Below are positions 53,416 to 63,559 of a DNA stretch of 64,000 bases, piece after piece (within the stretch, counting starts at the first letter, position 1; each line of letters begins with the position of its first letter). The stretch is from Chryseosolibacter indicum. GTDB taxonomy: Bacteria > Bacteroidota > Bacteroidia > Cytophagales > Cyclobacteriaceae. The stretch spans positions 1,703 through 65,702 of the forward strand of contig NZ_JAHESD010000015.1 of assembly GCF_018598585.1 (NCBI RefSeq), read 5' to 3'. The translations under genes were made by a program, and so were the position numbers. The notes under the pieces are model-generated. The model did no database searches. It was not told the DNA's origin and saw nothing but the letters and a program-made list of their open reading frames with translations.

Positions 53416-53614
53416 AAAAGCTATCGAAAGGTATAGGACGGGTATTACTATGGTGTTAATATTAACCCGGCACAAGCCTTTCCCTGTTACCTCTTGCCAT
53501 CTTTAAGGAGCTTCAGGCTTTTATTGCCTAAGTATGCGGATACATAATGATAAAAGCAGTATTTGATATCAGTAGCAGGATATGCTAAATAGGAACACCT
53601 CTGTCTAAAATATT

Positions 53615-55525
53615 TCAAAGCAGTTTAGTTAACTCTGGAATTATCTGTTTGCAGGAATTTATGAACTGTTTGGTAACGGAAGGCAAGTCATTGAGGTTCT
53701 CTTTGCTTTTTCCGTTTAGTTCAATATAAACCACCTTGGCCCTCAGATCAGTCATGCCCATAAGGGCAAGCGATGGCTTAATCTGATGAGCAAGCTTTGA
53801 AAGTTTTTCCCAGTCTTTTGCCGTACTAGAGGTTGTCATTTCATCAAGAACAGCCGGAACTGTTTGAATGAAAGTCTGAATCATTTCTTTTATAAATTCT
53901 TCATTGTTATCTGAAACGGATTTCAGATATGTAAAATCGTAGCCCACACTTTCAACTTTAATATTTTGATCACTTATGTTTATTTGCTTTGGTGTTATCT
54001 TCAGATCTTCAAATATCTTACGTTGAAGATCATCAGGAGTGAAGGGTTTAGGCAGATAATCATTCATTCCCACAGATAAACACATTTCAATATCCTTCTT
54101 TGTAGCGTTCGCTGTTATTGCAATTATTGGTACATCTTTCATCACGCCGCTCATTAGTCTAATTGCTTTTGTAGCTTCGTACCCATCCATTACTGGCATC
54201 TGTATGTCCATTAAAACAACATCGTAATAGTTGTTTTTTACTTTCTCTATGGCAACAAGACCATTTTCAGCAATATCGGTATGACAATTCCAGTTCTTTA
54301 AAATGCTTTTTGCGTATAATCTGTTAATGTCATTGTCTTCAACCAGTAGCACGTTGAGCTGCTTTACAAGTGCCTCATCATGTTGAAATTTTGTATTGTT
54401 TACTATTTTAGGAAGGCTTCTGGCTTTACCAATTGTATAAGGGATTAGAACAATGAAAGTTGAACCCTTACTCTCTTCACTACGCACGGTTATTTTTCCA
54501 TCCTGTAGCTCGACAAGTTGTTTTACAATAGTTAATCCAAGTCCGCTGCCTCCATACTTACGTGTTACGCTGGCATCGGCCTGGCTAAAGCTCTCGAAGA
54601 TGGTGTTTAACTTCTCTTCAGGAATGCCTACTCCTGTGTCGGCAACTTCAATTCTTACCCAGCATGTGTCTTTCTGTATTCGCTCTACGTTGCAGGTAAT
54701 GTTAATCGACCCACTGTGAGTAAATTTAACAGCATTGCTGATCAGGTTAATCAATACCTGGTTTAATCTTACAGGGTCTCCTAATAGAATCCTGTTTAGC
54801 TTTTCATCAACAGAGAAGTCTAATGACAACTTCTTTTCTTTGGCCTGATAAGTAAAAGTACCAACAAGTGATGGAAGCAGATCTTTTAAATTAAAGGCAA
54901 TTGTTTCAAATTTCAGTTTGCCTGATTCTATCGCTGCAAGATCCAGGATATCGTTAATAATTACTTTTAGATTTTCAGCAGAGTGCTTAATGGCGTTAAG
55001 ATAGGTCTCTCTTTCTTCTTCCGATGGATTTTGGCTTAACAGGCTCGCCATGCCGGCGATTCCATTTATCGGAGTGCGGATTTCATGACTGATGTTTGCA
55101 AGGAATTGCTCTTTTGCTTTCTGAAGTTTTACTAATTCCTCAGCGTCACGTTTCCTTTGTGTAATATCACGACAGTCAAGAATAAATCCGGAAAGATTCG
55201 TTTTGTGTTTAAGGTTTATTGCGTTAAACTCTAAAAACTTATATGAATTGTCTGCACACAAAAACTGAAATTCGACTTTCTCAGTATATGCCTTTTTCTC
55301 GCTTTGCCTAAATTGATTTCTTAGCTCATGAACAGAAGTCGGCAGGATATAGTTAAAGAAATTTTTTCCTTCCAGGCTCTTTCCTTTATAACCTAGTGTA
55401 TCAGAAACAGATGAGTTGTGATAGATAATATTACCCAAATAATCAACAATAAATATAAGGTCAGACCCATCTTCAACTACGGTCTCGTAGAATGAACCCT
55501 CGCGTACATATTGTTGAATAGTCAT
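53615..55525 (-). CDS. PAS hybrid histidine kinase with receiver and HPt domains
   Basis: A 636-residue soluble kinase. A PAS domain (about 12-125: VVEDGSDLIFIVDYLGNII) is followed by HisKA with His147 in FLANISHEIRTPING, an HATPase domain (NLISNAVKFTHSG, ADTGVGIP, YGGSGLGLTIVKQLVEL), a receiver with the phosphoacceptor in YDVVLMDIQMPVMDGYEAT, and a C-terminal HPt domain with histidine in KLAHQIKPSLALMGM. There is no membrane segment, so it senses an internal signal, perhaps through the PAS pocket. Its ATG is one base past the stop of the upstream sigma-54 regulator, so the two are coupled and a His-Asp-His-Asp relay to that regulator is likely. Confidence 0.93.
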   Translation of the reverse strand: MTIQQYVREGSFYETVVEDGSDLIFIVDYLGNIIYHNSSVSDTLGYKGKSLEGKNFFNYILPTSVHELRNQFRQSEKKAYTEKVEFQFLCADNSYKFLEFNAINLKHKTNLSGFILDCRDITQRKRDAEELVKLQKAKEQFLANISHEIRTPINGIAGMASLLSQNPSEEERETYLNAIKHSAENLKVIINDILDLAAIESGKLKFETIAFNLKDLLPSLVGTFTYQAKEKKLSLDFSVDEKLNRILLGDPVRLNQVLINLISNAVKFTHSGSINITCNVERIQKDTCWVRIEVADTGVGIPEEKLNTIFESFSQADASVTRKYGGSGLGLTIVKQLVELQDGKITVRSEESKGSTFIVLIPYTIGKARSLPKIVNNTKFQHDEALVKQLNVLLVEDNDINRLYAKSILKNWNCHTDIAENGLVAIEKVKNNYYDVVLMDIQMPVMDGYEATKAIRLMSGVMKDVPIIAITANATKKDIEMCLSVGMNDYLPKPFTPDDLQRKIFEDLKITPKQINISDQNIKVESVGYDFTYLKSVSDNNEEFIKEMIQTFIQTVPAVLDEMTTSSTAKDWEKLSKLAHQIKPSLALMGMTDLRAKVVYIELNGKSKENLNDLPSVTKQFINSCKQIIPELTKLL

Positions 55526-55526
55526 A

Positions 55527-56888
55527 TTAAATACCTACCGCTTCCATTTCTTTCAGATAGCGATACAAAGAAGACTTTCCAATGTCAAGCTTTTTGGCAA
55601 CCTCCAATACATTGTTATCATACTTGTTTAAAAAATGCCTTATGATACGATACATGTATTCTTCCATCTTCATTTCCTGATAAAGGAAAGATTCTATTCT
55701 TGCAGTACTATTAAAGCTTATATCCTGAGGCTTGATCTCGTTGTCAGTTGCCATAACTGCCGAAAGCTCGATAACTGACTTTAACTCACGGATGTTTCCT
55801 GGGAAAGGATATTGTAGAAGTTTTTCCTGGGCCTCCTGGCTGATTTTAAATTTGTCCATTTGATTCTCCTTGGCAAACTGGTCAAGGAAGAACTTGGCAA
55901 TAAGGATTACGTCTGTTCCTCTTTCCCTTAACGGAGGTAAGTGTATGGGGAGCCCTAATAAACGGTAATAGAGGTCTTCCCTGAACTTCCCAGCCTTTAC
56001 TTCTTCAGCAAGGTCCTTATGTGTTGCAGCCAATATGCGCACATCAAGTTTTACAACCTGATTGCCACCAATTCTTGTTACCTCTCTTTCCTGCAACACA
56101 CGCAAAAGCTTTGCCTGAAGGTTTAAATCCATTTCTCCGATTTCATCAAGGAATATAGTTCCTCCGTCGGCCTCTTCGAATTTACCTATTCTCCTGGTAA
56201 TGGCTCCTGTAAATGCGCCCTTCTCATGACCGAACAACTCACTCTCTATAAGATCGCGAGGTATAGCGGCAATGTTAACGGCGACAAATGGCTTATTCTT
56301 TCTCTTTGAGTTATAGTGAATGGCTTTCGCCACCAGTTCTTTTCCTGTTCCCGTTTCTCCTGTTATGGATACAGAGATGTTTGTAGTACACGCTTTTTCT
56401 AGTAATGCGAAGATTCTTTTTATGGCAGGACTTGTACCTACTATGCTTTTTTCAAATTCATACTTTTCGGAAATCTCTTTCTTTAAATAATTGATTTCCT
56501 TCATCATCGATAATTTGTAACGCGCATTGTTGATGGAATTCAACAAACGATCTTTTGTCTCGTTATCTTTGATAATATAATCGTAAGCACCTGCTTTTAA
56601 AAGTTCAACAGCAGTGCCAATTTTTTCCTGTGCAGATACAATAATTACATTGATGTTAGGGTCTTGTGCGCGTATTTGGCTTAAGACCTTTTCGCCTGGC
56701 ATATCAGGTAAAGAATAATCAAGCGTAATGACAGCAGGATTTTTATGGAGATTACCCAGGCAATCTTTGCCATTGGTGAAAAATTCTACTTCGTAGTCAG
56801 GGTTTAACCCTAAGACATACTTCAAGAATTTTGTATAGGCAGGGTCATCCTCGACAACAAAAATTTTAACTGGCTCCTTCTCGTACAT
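55527..56888 (-). CDS. Sigma-54-dependent response regulator (NtrC family)
   Basis: A 453-residue regulator. The ATG at 56888 ([15 protein letters not shown]) is preferred because the receiver begins there; an upstream in-frame start would add 37 residues without domain support. Receiver: acidic pair in VVEDD, phosphoacceptor Asp57 in [15 protein letters not shown]+ domain: Walker A GETGTGKE, the sigma-54 contact loop GAFTGA and Walker [14 protein letters not shown]-terminal Fis-type helix-turn-helix: [20 protein letters not shown]. It activates sigma-54 promoters by ATP-driven remodelling. It is the first gene of the operon with the hybrid kinase. Targets are unknown; the divergent SGNH gene is a candidate. 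Confidence 0.95.
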   Translation of the reverse strand: MYEKEPVKIFVVEDDPAYTKFLKYVLGLNPDYEVEFFTNGKDCLGNLHKNPAVITLDYSLPDMPGEKVLSQIRAQDPNINVIIVSAQEKIGTAVELLKAGAYDYIIKDNETKDRLLNSINNARYKLSMMKEINYLKKEISEKYEFEKSIVGTSPAIKRIFALLEKACTTNISVSITGETGTGKELVAKAIHYNSKRKNKPFVAVNIAAIPRDLIESELFGHEKGAFTGAITRRIGKFEEADGGTIFLDEIGEMDLNLQAKLLRVLQEREVTRIGGNQVVKLDVRILAATHKDLAEEVKAGKFREDLYYRLLGLPIHLPPLRERGTDVILIAKFFLDQFAKENQMDKFKISQEAQEKLLQYPFPGNIRELKSVIELSAVMATDNEIKPQDISFNSTARIESFLYQEMKMEEYMYRIIRHFLNKYDNNVLEVAKKLDIGKSSLYRYLKEMEAVGI

Positions 56889-57090
56889 GATAAGGTTTCG
56901 GGGTTCAGGTAGTAAATATACAAACGATGTCTGTTTTACTGTTTCTCGTGCGGCAACGTACCCCTGTAGCGGATGTAAGATATATAGTCTATTAGTCATC
57001 TAAATGCGGATAGAAGTAAATTGCAGGCATAACATTTATACGCATGACTAACCAGCAATTATTCCGATTCCTTCAGCTACCTCTTTAAAT

Positions 57091-58125
57091 ATGAACGTAC
57101 ATCTTGTATTTGCTTTGTTCTCGTTAATCTTTTGTTTTTTAGGTGCAGTTGACAATTCTATGATGACTTTTCTGAAAATGGGGGTCGGGCTATTATTAAT
57201 CATTTTACTCTTTTTAGCCCTGACCAATTACATTGCCGATATCTATGGCCTTATTAGGTCATCCAAAGGAAGGAAATTGAAAGTTTTATACCATGAAAAA
57301 ATAACAAAGTACCTTTTCTCATACCGTTATATTCCTCAGAATTTTAATACAGTAATTATTGGAACTTCTCTTTCTGACAGTTTAGACGTTAGTAGCTATA
57401 ACAAAACTTCTAAAACTAATAAGGTTTATAACGGCAGTATTATGGGGGCTGACATTACGCTTGTTTATCCCATGGTAGAAAACGTTGTAGGGGCTGGGGT
57501 GAAAAATGTTATTCTTTGCCTAAGTCCTTACATGATGAAGAAATCTGCTGCGAAAGGTCTTCCAAGCCCTTCTCCTGTCAGGATTTATACTTTAGGGACA
57601 AAGTTTTTGTACGAGTCTTACCTCATTGCACTGTTAAGGTTTCTGGGAATAGTACCAAACAAATTTCCTAAAGGTCAGTTTAACGAACATGGTGTTCACA
57701 ATTACTATCACCTTTTTAAAAAGGTAGTTATGAAGGAGAAATTCCAACAAGTTATTGATGATAATAAAGATAAGCCAATCGTAAAAGATGAGAGTGCGTA
57801 CGAGGTATTCCAATCACTAATTGAATTTCTTGATAGAAATAAGGTGAACTACTTCATTTACTTTCACCCGCTTCCGAAAGAGATTTTTATGAGCAAGAGA
57901 GAAGAGTATGATATCTTTCATAGCCGAGTTCGCAGCATAGTGCAAAAAGAAGAAATCATACTAGACTTCAATGACCAGCAGTATTCATTTATCACTTCAG
58001 ACTATTCAAATTACCTTGACCATGGTCATTTGAGTAATAAAGGTCAAAAGATTGTTACAGACATTCTATGTCAGAAGCTGGAGGAAGGATTACATATGCA
58101 TCATAAAGTAGCGGTTAAAGTCTGA
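57091..58125 (+). CDS. Membrane-anchored SGNH-hydrolase-like protein
   Basis: A 344-residue protein with one or two N-terminal membrane segments (about 3-20 and 28-48) and a periplasm-facing or cytoplasmic domain. NTVIIGTSLSDSLDVSSYN resembles block I of SGNH/DltD-like proteins, and YLDHGHLSNKGQKIVTDIL resembles block V with a D-x-x-H pair, so an esterase or acyltransferase acting on surface polysaccharide is plausible. Between them PYMMKKSAAKGLPSPSPV and FIYFHPLPKEIF are less conserved. The assignment rests on these two motifs. It is divergent from the sigma-54 regulator with 202 bp between. Confidence 0.6.
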   Translation: MNVHLVFALFSLIFCFLGAVDNSMMTFLKMGVGLLLIILLFLALTNYIADIYGLIRSSKGRKLKVLYHEKITKYLFSYRYIPQNFNTVIIGTSLSDSLDVSSYNKTSKTNKVYNGSIMGADITLVYPMVENVVGAGVKNVILCLSPYMMKKSAAKGLPSPSPVRIYTLGTKFLYESYLIALLRFLGIVPNKFPKGQFNEHGVHNYYHLFKKVVMKEKFQQVIDDNKDKPIVKDESAYEVFQSLIEFLDRNKVNYFIYFHPLPKEIFMSKREEYDIFHSRVRSIVQKEEIILDFNDQQYSFITSDYSNYLDHGHLSNKGQKIVTDILCQKLEEGLHMHHKVAVKV

Positions 58126-58172
58126 GAATGCAGCAAAATTTTGGCTAGAAGAGATACCGTTGTTGTTTTTTG

Positions 58173-58180
58173 TACTTTTG
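58173..58180 (+). promoter_or_regulatory. Candidate -7 element upstream of the hypothetical at 58188
   Basis: TACTTTTG is a perfect TAnnTTTG match, ending 7 nt before the ATG at 58188. No TTTG was found 18-19 nt upstream. It argues against an in-frame start at 58170. Confidence 0.4.
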
Positions 58181-58187
58181 CGATACA

Positions 58188-58670
58188 ATGGCAAATCCGT
58201 TTACGCACGAGGCATTTCACATGCTTGACCAGGAGGAAAGAGACTTTATGCTTAAGTTGCCTTTGCTGGTTTGTATTTTAATTGCTGGTGCGGACGGAAA
58301 CATAGACCGCAAAGAGATTAAAGGAGCAATTCAGACAGCAGAAAAAAACAATAAGAGATTTAACACAATATGGGGCAGTTACTTTACAGAAGTATCTAAG
58401 GACTTTGAGGATAAATTAAAAGTGCTTATTCTGGAATATCCTTACGAGTCTACGCAAAGAAACCCTTTAATTATTGATGAGTTAAGTAAAATTAATACGA
58501 TCTGGACTAAACTTGATGCTGCTATTGCAACAAGCTTCTACCAGATACTTCAGGAGTTTGCTGCGAAAGTGGCCTCATCCTCAGGAGGTTGGTTAGGGCT
58601 TGGATCAATAGGTACTGCAGAAGCAAGGTTAGTAAAACTTCCCATGATTTTAGATCCCGGAAAAATTTAA
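58188..58670 (+). CDS. Hypothetical protein, possibly TerB-like
   Basis: A 160-residue soluble protein. The segment KLPLLVCILIAGADGNIDRKEI resembles the EF-hand-like acidic loop (D-G-x-I-D) and helix of TerB-like proteins found in metal-stress and membrane-associated systems. The remainder is helical (ELSKINTIWTKLDAAIATSF, YQILQEFAAKVASSS) with a Gly-rich GGWLGLGSIGTAEA near the end. The similarity is limited and could be coincidental. It is followed 59 bp later by the rhomboid gene. Confidence 0.6.
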   Translation: MANPFTHEAFHMLDQEERDFMLKLPLLVCILIAGADGNIDRKEIKGAIQTAEKNNKRFNTIWGSYFTEVSKDFEDKLKVLILEYPYESTQRNPLIIDELSKINTIWTKLDAAIATSFYQILQEFAAKVASSSGGWLGLGSIGTAEARLVKLPMILDPGKI

Positions 58671-58729
58671 TGAGGCGTCACCGCTATATCCGTTTATTTG
58701 TTTATTTGCGATAAAAATTAACGCCGTTC

Positions 58730-59293
58730 ATGGTCCAATCGTCCTGGTTTGGAAGTGCTATAATACCTCTACGTCTTGTATTTATAATGTGGGCAGCTTT
58801 CTTTGTAGAGTTTGTCTACGGAATACCTCTTAGTTACTTTGGCATTGTACCGCTAACATTTCATGGCTTAATTGGAATACTTACGGCCCCCATGCTGCAT
58901 GGTAGTCTTAATCACCTGGTGTCCAATACTGTTCCCTTATTGTTTTTGGGCAGCGTTCTTTTTTTCTTTTACGAGAGAATTGGAAGTACAGTGTTTTTCA
59001 GGTCGTATTTTTGGACGAACACATTGGTTTGGTTGTTTGGAAGACAAAATTCCAGTCACATTGGTGCTAGTGGTGTAGTATATGGTCTTGCTTTTTTTCT
59101 GATCTTTTTTGGGATTTTCAGACGAGATTTTACATCGATGCTCATTTCAATTGTGGTTATCCTTCTTTACGGAGGGGTTATCTACGGAATTCTTCCAACT
59201 GATCCTCGGGTGTCTTGGGAATCTCATTTTGCAGGCGCTCTCGTTGGCGTTTATACTGCAATTGGTTTTAGTTCTAAAAAGAATGTTAGTTAA
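58730..59293 (+). CDS. Rhomboid-family intramembrane serine protease
   Basis: A 187-residue membrane protein with about six hydrophobic helices. The catalytic pair is Ser114 in IGASGVVYG and His166 in SWESHFAGALVG; the supporting H62-x-x-x-N66 of NHLVSN forms the oxyanion site. These define a minimal rhomboid that cleaves single-pass membrane proteins within the bilayer. Substrates are unknown. Its stop codon is directly followed by the ATG of holA, so the genes are coupled, an arrangement with no obvious biochemical reason. Confidence 0.93.
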   Translation: MVQSSWFGSAIIPLRLVFIMWAAFFVEFVYGIPLSYFGIVPLTFHGLIGILTAPMLHGSLNHLVSNTVPLLFLGSVLFFFYERIGSTVFFRSYFWTNTLVWLFGRQNSSHIGASGVVYGLAFFLIFFGIFRRDFTSMLISIVVILLYGGVIYGILPTDPRVSWESHFAGALVGVYTAIGFSSKKNVS

Positions 59294-60316
59294 ATGGATG
59301 CTGCTGTTAAAAAAATTCTAACCGATATTAAATCAGGGAAGTTTGCCCCTGTCTACTTTTTACAGGGTGAAGAGACTTTTTATATTGATAAAATCGCTGA
59401 CTTTATTGAAGCCAATGCACTTTCTGACGCAGAGAAGGGATTTAACCAGGTAGTTGTTTATGGTAAAGATGTAACCATGGCGACCATTCTAACTCATGCA
59501 CGCAGGTTTCCTATGATGGCCCAACGCCAGGTAGTAATTGTGAAGGAAGCGCAGGATATTCAGGATCTGAATAAAGAAATAGGAGGGAAGCTTCTGTTAG
59601 ACTACCTGACGAAAGCTGTGCCTTCAACTATTCTTGTGTTTTGTCATAAGCATAAGAGCCTGGATAAAAGAAAAGAGCTGGGAAAGAAGATAGACCAGTA
59701 TGCTGTCTGCTTATCTACAAAGAAGATGTATGATAGCCAGCTTCCGGAGTTTGTGGTTGAGTATTGTCACGATAAAAAGATAAGTATTGATGACAGAGCG
59801 GTAATGGCACTCTGCGAATATGTGGGTAATGATTTGCATAGACTTGCCAACGAGATAGATAAGCTGGCTATAGCGTTGGGGGGAGCGGGAAGTATTACAC
59901 CGGAACATGTAATGAACCAGGTTGGTGTTAGCAAGGAGTATAATATTTTTGAACTTCAGAAAGCTATTATCCAACGTGATACGCTTCTGGCGAATAAGAT
60001 TGTTAATTATTTCGAAAGCAACACCAAAAAGAATCCAATTATACCGGTTGTTGCGTATCTGTTTTCGTTCTTCAGCAAGCTTCTGGCAGCGACCCAGGCA
60101 CCAGATAAAAGCGATAAAGGATTAGTAAGTGCCTTAAAGATCAGTCCTTATGCTGCTAAGGACTACATGCTTGCGCTACGTCAATTCCCACAAGATAAGA
60201 TTGTAAATACAATATCTTCTTTAAAAGAGGCAGATCTGAAACTAAAAGGTGTTAATGCAGCGTCAGATTCTGAGGGGCAGATCTTTCGGGAGCTGGTATA
60301 CCGCATTTTACATTAA
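59294..60316 (+). CDS. holA: DNA polymerase III delta subunit
   Basis: A 340-residue clamp-loader subunit. Landmarks are the N-terminal GKFAPVYFLQGEETFYIDKI, the central VVYGKDVTMATILTHARRFPMM and VVIVKEAQDI, LPEFVVEYCHDKKISIDD, and VGNDLHRLANEIDKLAIALG, then the collar domain with KEYNIFELQKAII and KISPYAAKDYMLALRQF. The ATPase fold is retained without a working Walker A, as is normal for delta. It opens the sliding clamp during loading. It starts immediately after the rhomboid gene. Confidence 0.95.
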   Translation: MDAAVKKILTDIKSGKFAPVYFLQGEETFYIDKIADFIEANALSDAEKGFNQVVVYGKDVTMATILTHARRFPMMAQRQVVIVKEAQDIQDLNKEIGGKLLLDYLTKAVPSTILVFCHKHKSLDKRKELGKKIDQYAVCLSTKKMYDSQLPEFVVEYCHDKKISIDDRAVMALCEYVGNDLHRLANEIDKLAIALGGAGSITPEHVMNQVGVSKEYNIFELQKAIIQRDTLLANKIVNYFESNTKKNPIIPVVAYLFSFFSKLLAATQAPDKSDKGLVSALKISPYAAKDYMLALRQFPQDKIVNTISSLKEADLKLKGVNAASDSEGQIFRELVYRILH

Positions 60317-60458
60317 CGGTTTTAATAGTAAAAGCAGGTAAACTCTCTGGCAGCTTTAACTGGAGTTGCTCGATATTTTTTAGCTTAAACCATGCTTTTT
60401 AGGGGTACCGGCTCATTTTTTGCTGATATTATTTCCATATTGCACTGCAATAAAAGTT

Positions 60459-63400
60459 ATGCAGGCAAGTTTAAATTTAATAACTGTATTTACTGTGAAT
60501 TATAGGATACTGTTTGCGATTTTCTTAGTTTCTTTTTCCCTACAGCTTCACGCACAAGATCAATTATCGCAAAGTAAGGCAGAGCGTTTGTATCAAAAAG
60601 GTACGGAATTAATCGCTCATGCTAATTATGGAGCAGCCAGAAAAGTGTTTTCTGATTTTTTGGAAACCTCATCGTTTTCGGACCCTAGAAGGAGTGAGGC
60701 CGAGTATTATGTTGCATTTAGTGCGCTCACCTTGAGCCATATTGATGGAGAAAAGCTAATTGATAATTTTATAGTGGCATATCCTTCAAGCCCCAAAGCT
60801 GCCACTGCTTACTACGATCTTGCTAACTTCTTTTATAACGAAAAAAGCTATACAAAAGCTTCGCAGTATTTTAAGAAGGTAGACTTTCCTTCTTTAACAC
60901 TTGATCAACAGAATCAGGCCCATTTTAAGTGGGGGTATAGCTATTTTAATCTTAAGAAACTTGATGAGGCTCTAGAGCAATTCAACTTTGTAAAAACACA
61001 GAGCAGCGAATATGCTCCTGCTTCAAATTATTACGCAGGCTTCATTGAATATTCTAAAGGCAACTACGATCAGGCTCTTACAGATTTGAAAAAGGCTGAG
61101 TTAAATTCAGCTTATGCATCTGTAGTACCTTACCTTATTGCAAATGTTTATTATAGGCAGAAACGCTATGACGACTTGCTTGCTTATGCCAATGCAATAA
61201 AATCAAGAAAAGATATTGCGAATGCTAATGAAGTCTCAATGCTTATCGCAGAGGCATACTACTTTAAAGGCGAGTACAAAAATGCTATCGAGGCCTATGA
61301 GAAATATCTGGCTGACAATCCTGGTAAAGCAGAGACCTCTTTATTATTCCGAGCTGGTTTTGCTAACTATTCTTTAAATCAGGCTCCTAAAGCAATAGAA
61401 TATCTTAGCAAAGCTGCGGCTACTAAAGACTCTGTTAGCTACTATGCTTCGTATTACCTTGGCATCCTCTATCTAAAGCAAGGAGAAAAACCTCTTGCTT
61501 TAAATGCATTTGATTTTGCCCGTAAATATCCAAAGGATAATAAGCTTGCTGAAGAAGCTACCTTTCAATATGCAAAGCTTACTTATGATGTAGGCAGACA
61601 AGACCAGTCAATAGCAGAGTTCGAGAAGTTTCTACAAACTTATAGAGGAAGCACCCATACAACCGAAATCAAAGAACTTTTGGCGCAAGCTTATGTTAAT
61701 GGAAGTAATTTCAACAAGGCAATAGAATATATAGAAGCCTTATCATCACGAAGCGCATCTATTGATCAGGCATATCAAAAGGCAACTTTTTTGAAAGGAA
61801 CTGAGGCTTTTAATAAAGAAGATTATGCACAGGCAGTAACCTTTTTTGAAAAATCATTGAAATCGCCAAAAGATCCTGCCATTGTAGCGCAGGCGAGCTA
61901 TTGGGCAGGTGAAAGCTATTCGGTAGGTAGAAGGTTTGATGATGCCATTAGACATTATCAAAAAGTGATAGATCTGTCAACTGCTGTTGAGCCCGAGCTT
62001 GTTACTAAAGCACGTTATGGTTTAGGATATGCACATTACAACTTAGAGGCTTACGATAAAGCGTTGTTCAACTTTAAGGAATTTGTTAATAGAACAAACA
62101 AGGGAAATCCTAATCATGCAGATGGATTAATCCGTCTTGCAGATTGTTATTATGTAAGTAAGCAGTATCCCTCGGCGCTTGATAATTATAACAGGGCCAG
62201 AAACATAGGTTCGCCTGACAATGATTATATACTTCTGCAAAGCGGTGTAATCCATGGCATTCAAAGAAACTACAGCGAATCCTCTAATCAACTCACAACG
62301 CTAATCAAGAATTACCCTAAATCCCAATACAGGGATGAAGCACTTTTCCAACGGGCGCAGTTTGATATTGAGCAGGGAAATTCGCAGGCTGCAATTGATG
62401 GACTATCAACATTAATCAGGGAGAGTAGTAACTCAAAATTTTTACCATATGCTTATATGAGAAGAGCAGCGTCATATTTTAATTTAAAACAATATGACCG
62501 TACTATCTCTGATTATAAGGCAGTAATTACGCAATTCCCTGGTCATCCTGTTGCCCAGGAATCTTTATTGCCATTACAGGAGGCATTAACCATTGCAGGA
62601 AGATCAGGAGAATTTGAAGCTTCTCTTGCACAGTTTAAGAGAGCAAATCCTGACAATCAAAATCTTGAGCATATCGAGTATGAAACTGCCAAGAACCTGT
62701 ACTTCGATCAACAGTATCAGAAAGCGCTCGATAAGCTTAATACATTTGTTTCAGCTTACCCTCAAAGTGCAAAAGTTCAAGAAGCCAAGTACTATATCGC
62801 TGAATCGTATTACAGAATTAAAGATTACGGAAGAGCGCTACCTGTATATGTAGAATTAAGCAGAGATAAGACTTTTAATATGGGTAACAGGGTTGCTGGC
62901 CGTGTTGCAGAACTGGAATTTAAAAATGGAAAGTATGAGAATGCCGTTAGCCAGTTTCACGTACTTGAGCGCCTTGCTACCAATAAAAAGGAGCAGTACA
63001 ATGCATGGGTGGGTCTGATGGAGTCTTTCTATCTTATGGCAAATTATGATTCTTCTGCTCTTTATGCTAAAAGAATTTTGGATAATGGCGCAGTAAACGC
63101 AAGTGCTCAAAGTAAAGCTTCTTTGTACCTTGGTAAAATTGCTTTTGCTAAAGGAGATTATGAGGCAGCTAAAGATGAATTTCTTAATACTGTAAACGCG
63201 GCGCAGGATGAGCATGGTGCAGAAGCTAAGTACATGATAGCACAGGTGCTTTACATTCAAAAGCAGTACAAGCAAAGCTATGAGACGTTGATTAGTTTAA
63301 ACAATGACTTTGCGACTTATGATAACTGGGTAGGTAAATCTTACCTCTTACTTGCTGATAACTTTGTAGCCATGGGGGATACCTTCCAGGCTAAAGCTAC

Positions 63401-63536
63401 GCTTCAATCCCTGATAGATAATTTTCCTTTAAAGGATATAAAGGATGAAGCCCAAAAGAAATTAAGGGAAGTTGAAAAAGCAGAGCAAGATAAAAAACAA
63501 CAAGGCGAGGCTGATACGCTAGAGATAAATCGCTAA
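60459..63536 (+). CDS. Large exported TPR-repeat protein
   Basis: A protein of about 1025 residues with a signal peptide ending LQLHAQDQ. The ATG at 60459 is used; a GTG at 60495 (MNYRILFAIFLVSFSLQLHA) gives a tighter signal peptide and may be the true start. The mature part is a solenoid of some 20 tetratricopeptide units, for example LDEALEQFNFVKTQSSEYAP, FKGEYKNAIEAYEKYLADNP, FDDAIRHYQKVIDLSTAVEP and FAKGDYEAAKDEFLNTVNAA, many of the YbgF/BamD-like TolA-binding type. It ends in a charged tail. It probably acts as a periplasmic or outer-membrane scaffold. The outer-membrane gene starts 24 bp downstream. Confidence 0.88.
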   Translation: MQASLNLITVFTVNYRILFAIFLVSFSLQLHAQDQLSQSKAERLYQKGTELIAHANYGAARKVFSDFLETSSFSDPRRSEAEYYVAFSALTLSHIDGEKLIDNFIVAYPSSPKAATAYYDLANFFYNEKSYTKASQYFKKVDFPSLTLDQQNQAHFKWGYSYFNLKKLDEALEQFNFVKTQSSEYAPASNYYAGFIEYSKGNYDQALTDLKKAELNSAYASVVPYLIANVYYRQKRYDDLLAYANAIKSRKDIANANEVSMLIAEAYYFKGEYKNAIEAYEKYLADNPGKAETSLLFRAGFANYSLNQAPKAIEYLSKAAATKDSVSYYASYYLGILYLKQGEKPLALNAFDFARKYPKDNKLAEEATFQYAKLTYDVGRQDQSIAEFEKFLQTYRGSTHTTEIKELLAQAYVNGSNFNKAIEYIEALSSRSASIDQAYQKATFLKGTEAFNKEDYAQAVTFFEKSLKSPKDPAIVAQASYWAGESYSVGRRFDDAIRHYQKVIDLSTAVEPELVTKARYGLGYAHYNLEAYDKALFNFKEFVNRTNKGNPNHADGLIRLADCYYVSKQYPSALDNYNRARNIGSPDNDYILLQSGVIHGIQRNYSESSNQLTTLIKNYPKSQYRDEALFQRAQFDIEQGNSQAAIDGLSTLIRESSNSKFLPYAYMRRAASYFNLKQYDRTISDYKAVITQFPGHPVAQESLLPLQEALTIAGRSGEFEASLAQFKRANPDNQNLEHIEYETAKNLYFDQQYQKALDKLNTFVSAYPQSAKVQEAKYYIAESYYRIKDYGRALPVYVELSRDKTFNMGNRVAGRVAELEFKNGKYENAVSQFHVLERLATNKKEQYNAWVGLMESFYLMANYDSSALYAKRILDNGAVNASAQSKASLYLGKIAFAKGDYEAAKDEFLNTVNAAQDEHGAEAKYMIAQVLYIQKQYKQSYETLISLNNDFATYDNWVGKSYLLLADNFVAMGDTFQAKATLQSLIDNFPLKDIKDEAQKKLREVEKAEQDKKQQGEADTLEINR

Positions 63537-63559
63537 ACGCAGGACGACATTATTTTTAT

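Larger units (their letters stand above)
52782..53614. other. 833-bp gene-poor region with inverted tandem repeats and small ORFs
   Basis: Between the nSTAND1 gene and the convergent hybrid kinase no full-sized gene is seen. It holds the site B repeats (53166-53251), a 44-codon plus-strand ORF (53281-53415), a GTG-initiated 56-codon minus-strand frame (53097 back to 52927) whose frame stays open further upstream, and a 12-nt palindrome GTTAATATTAAC (53455-53466). No strong terminator was recognised for either flanking gene. Confidence 0.6.

Noticed and set aside
62856-63275. 139-codon frame on the minus strand
   Set aside because: Antisense shadow of TPR repeats in the 60.5-63.5 kb gene.
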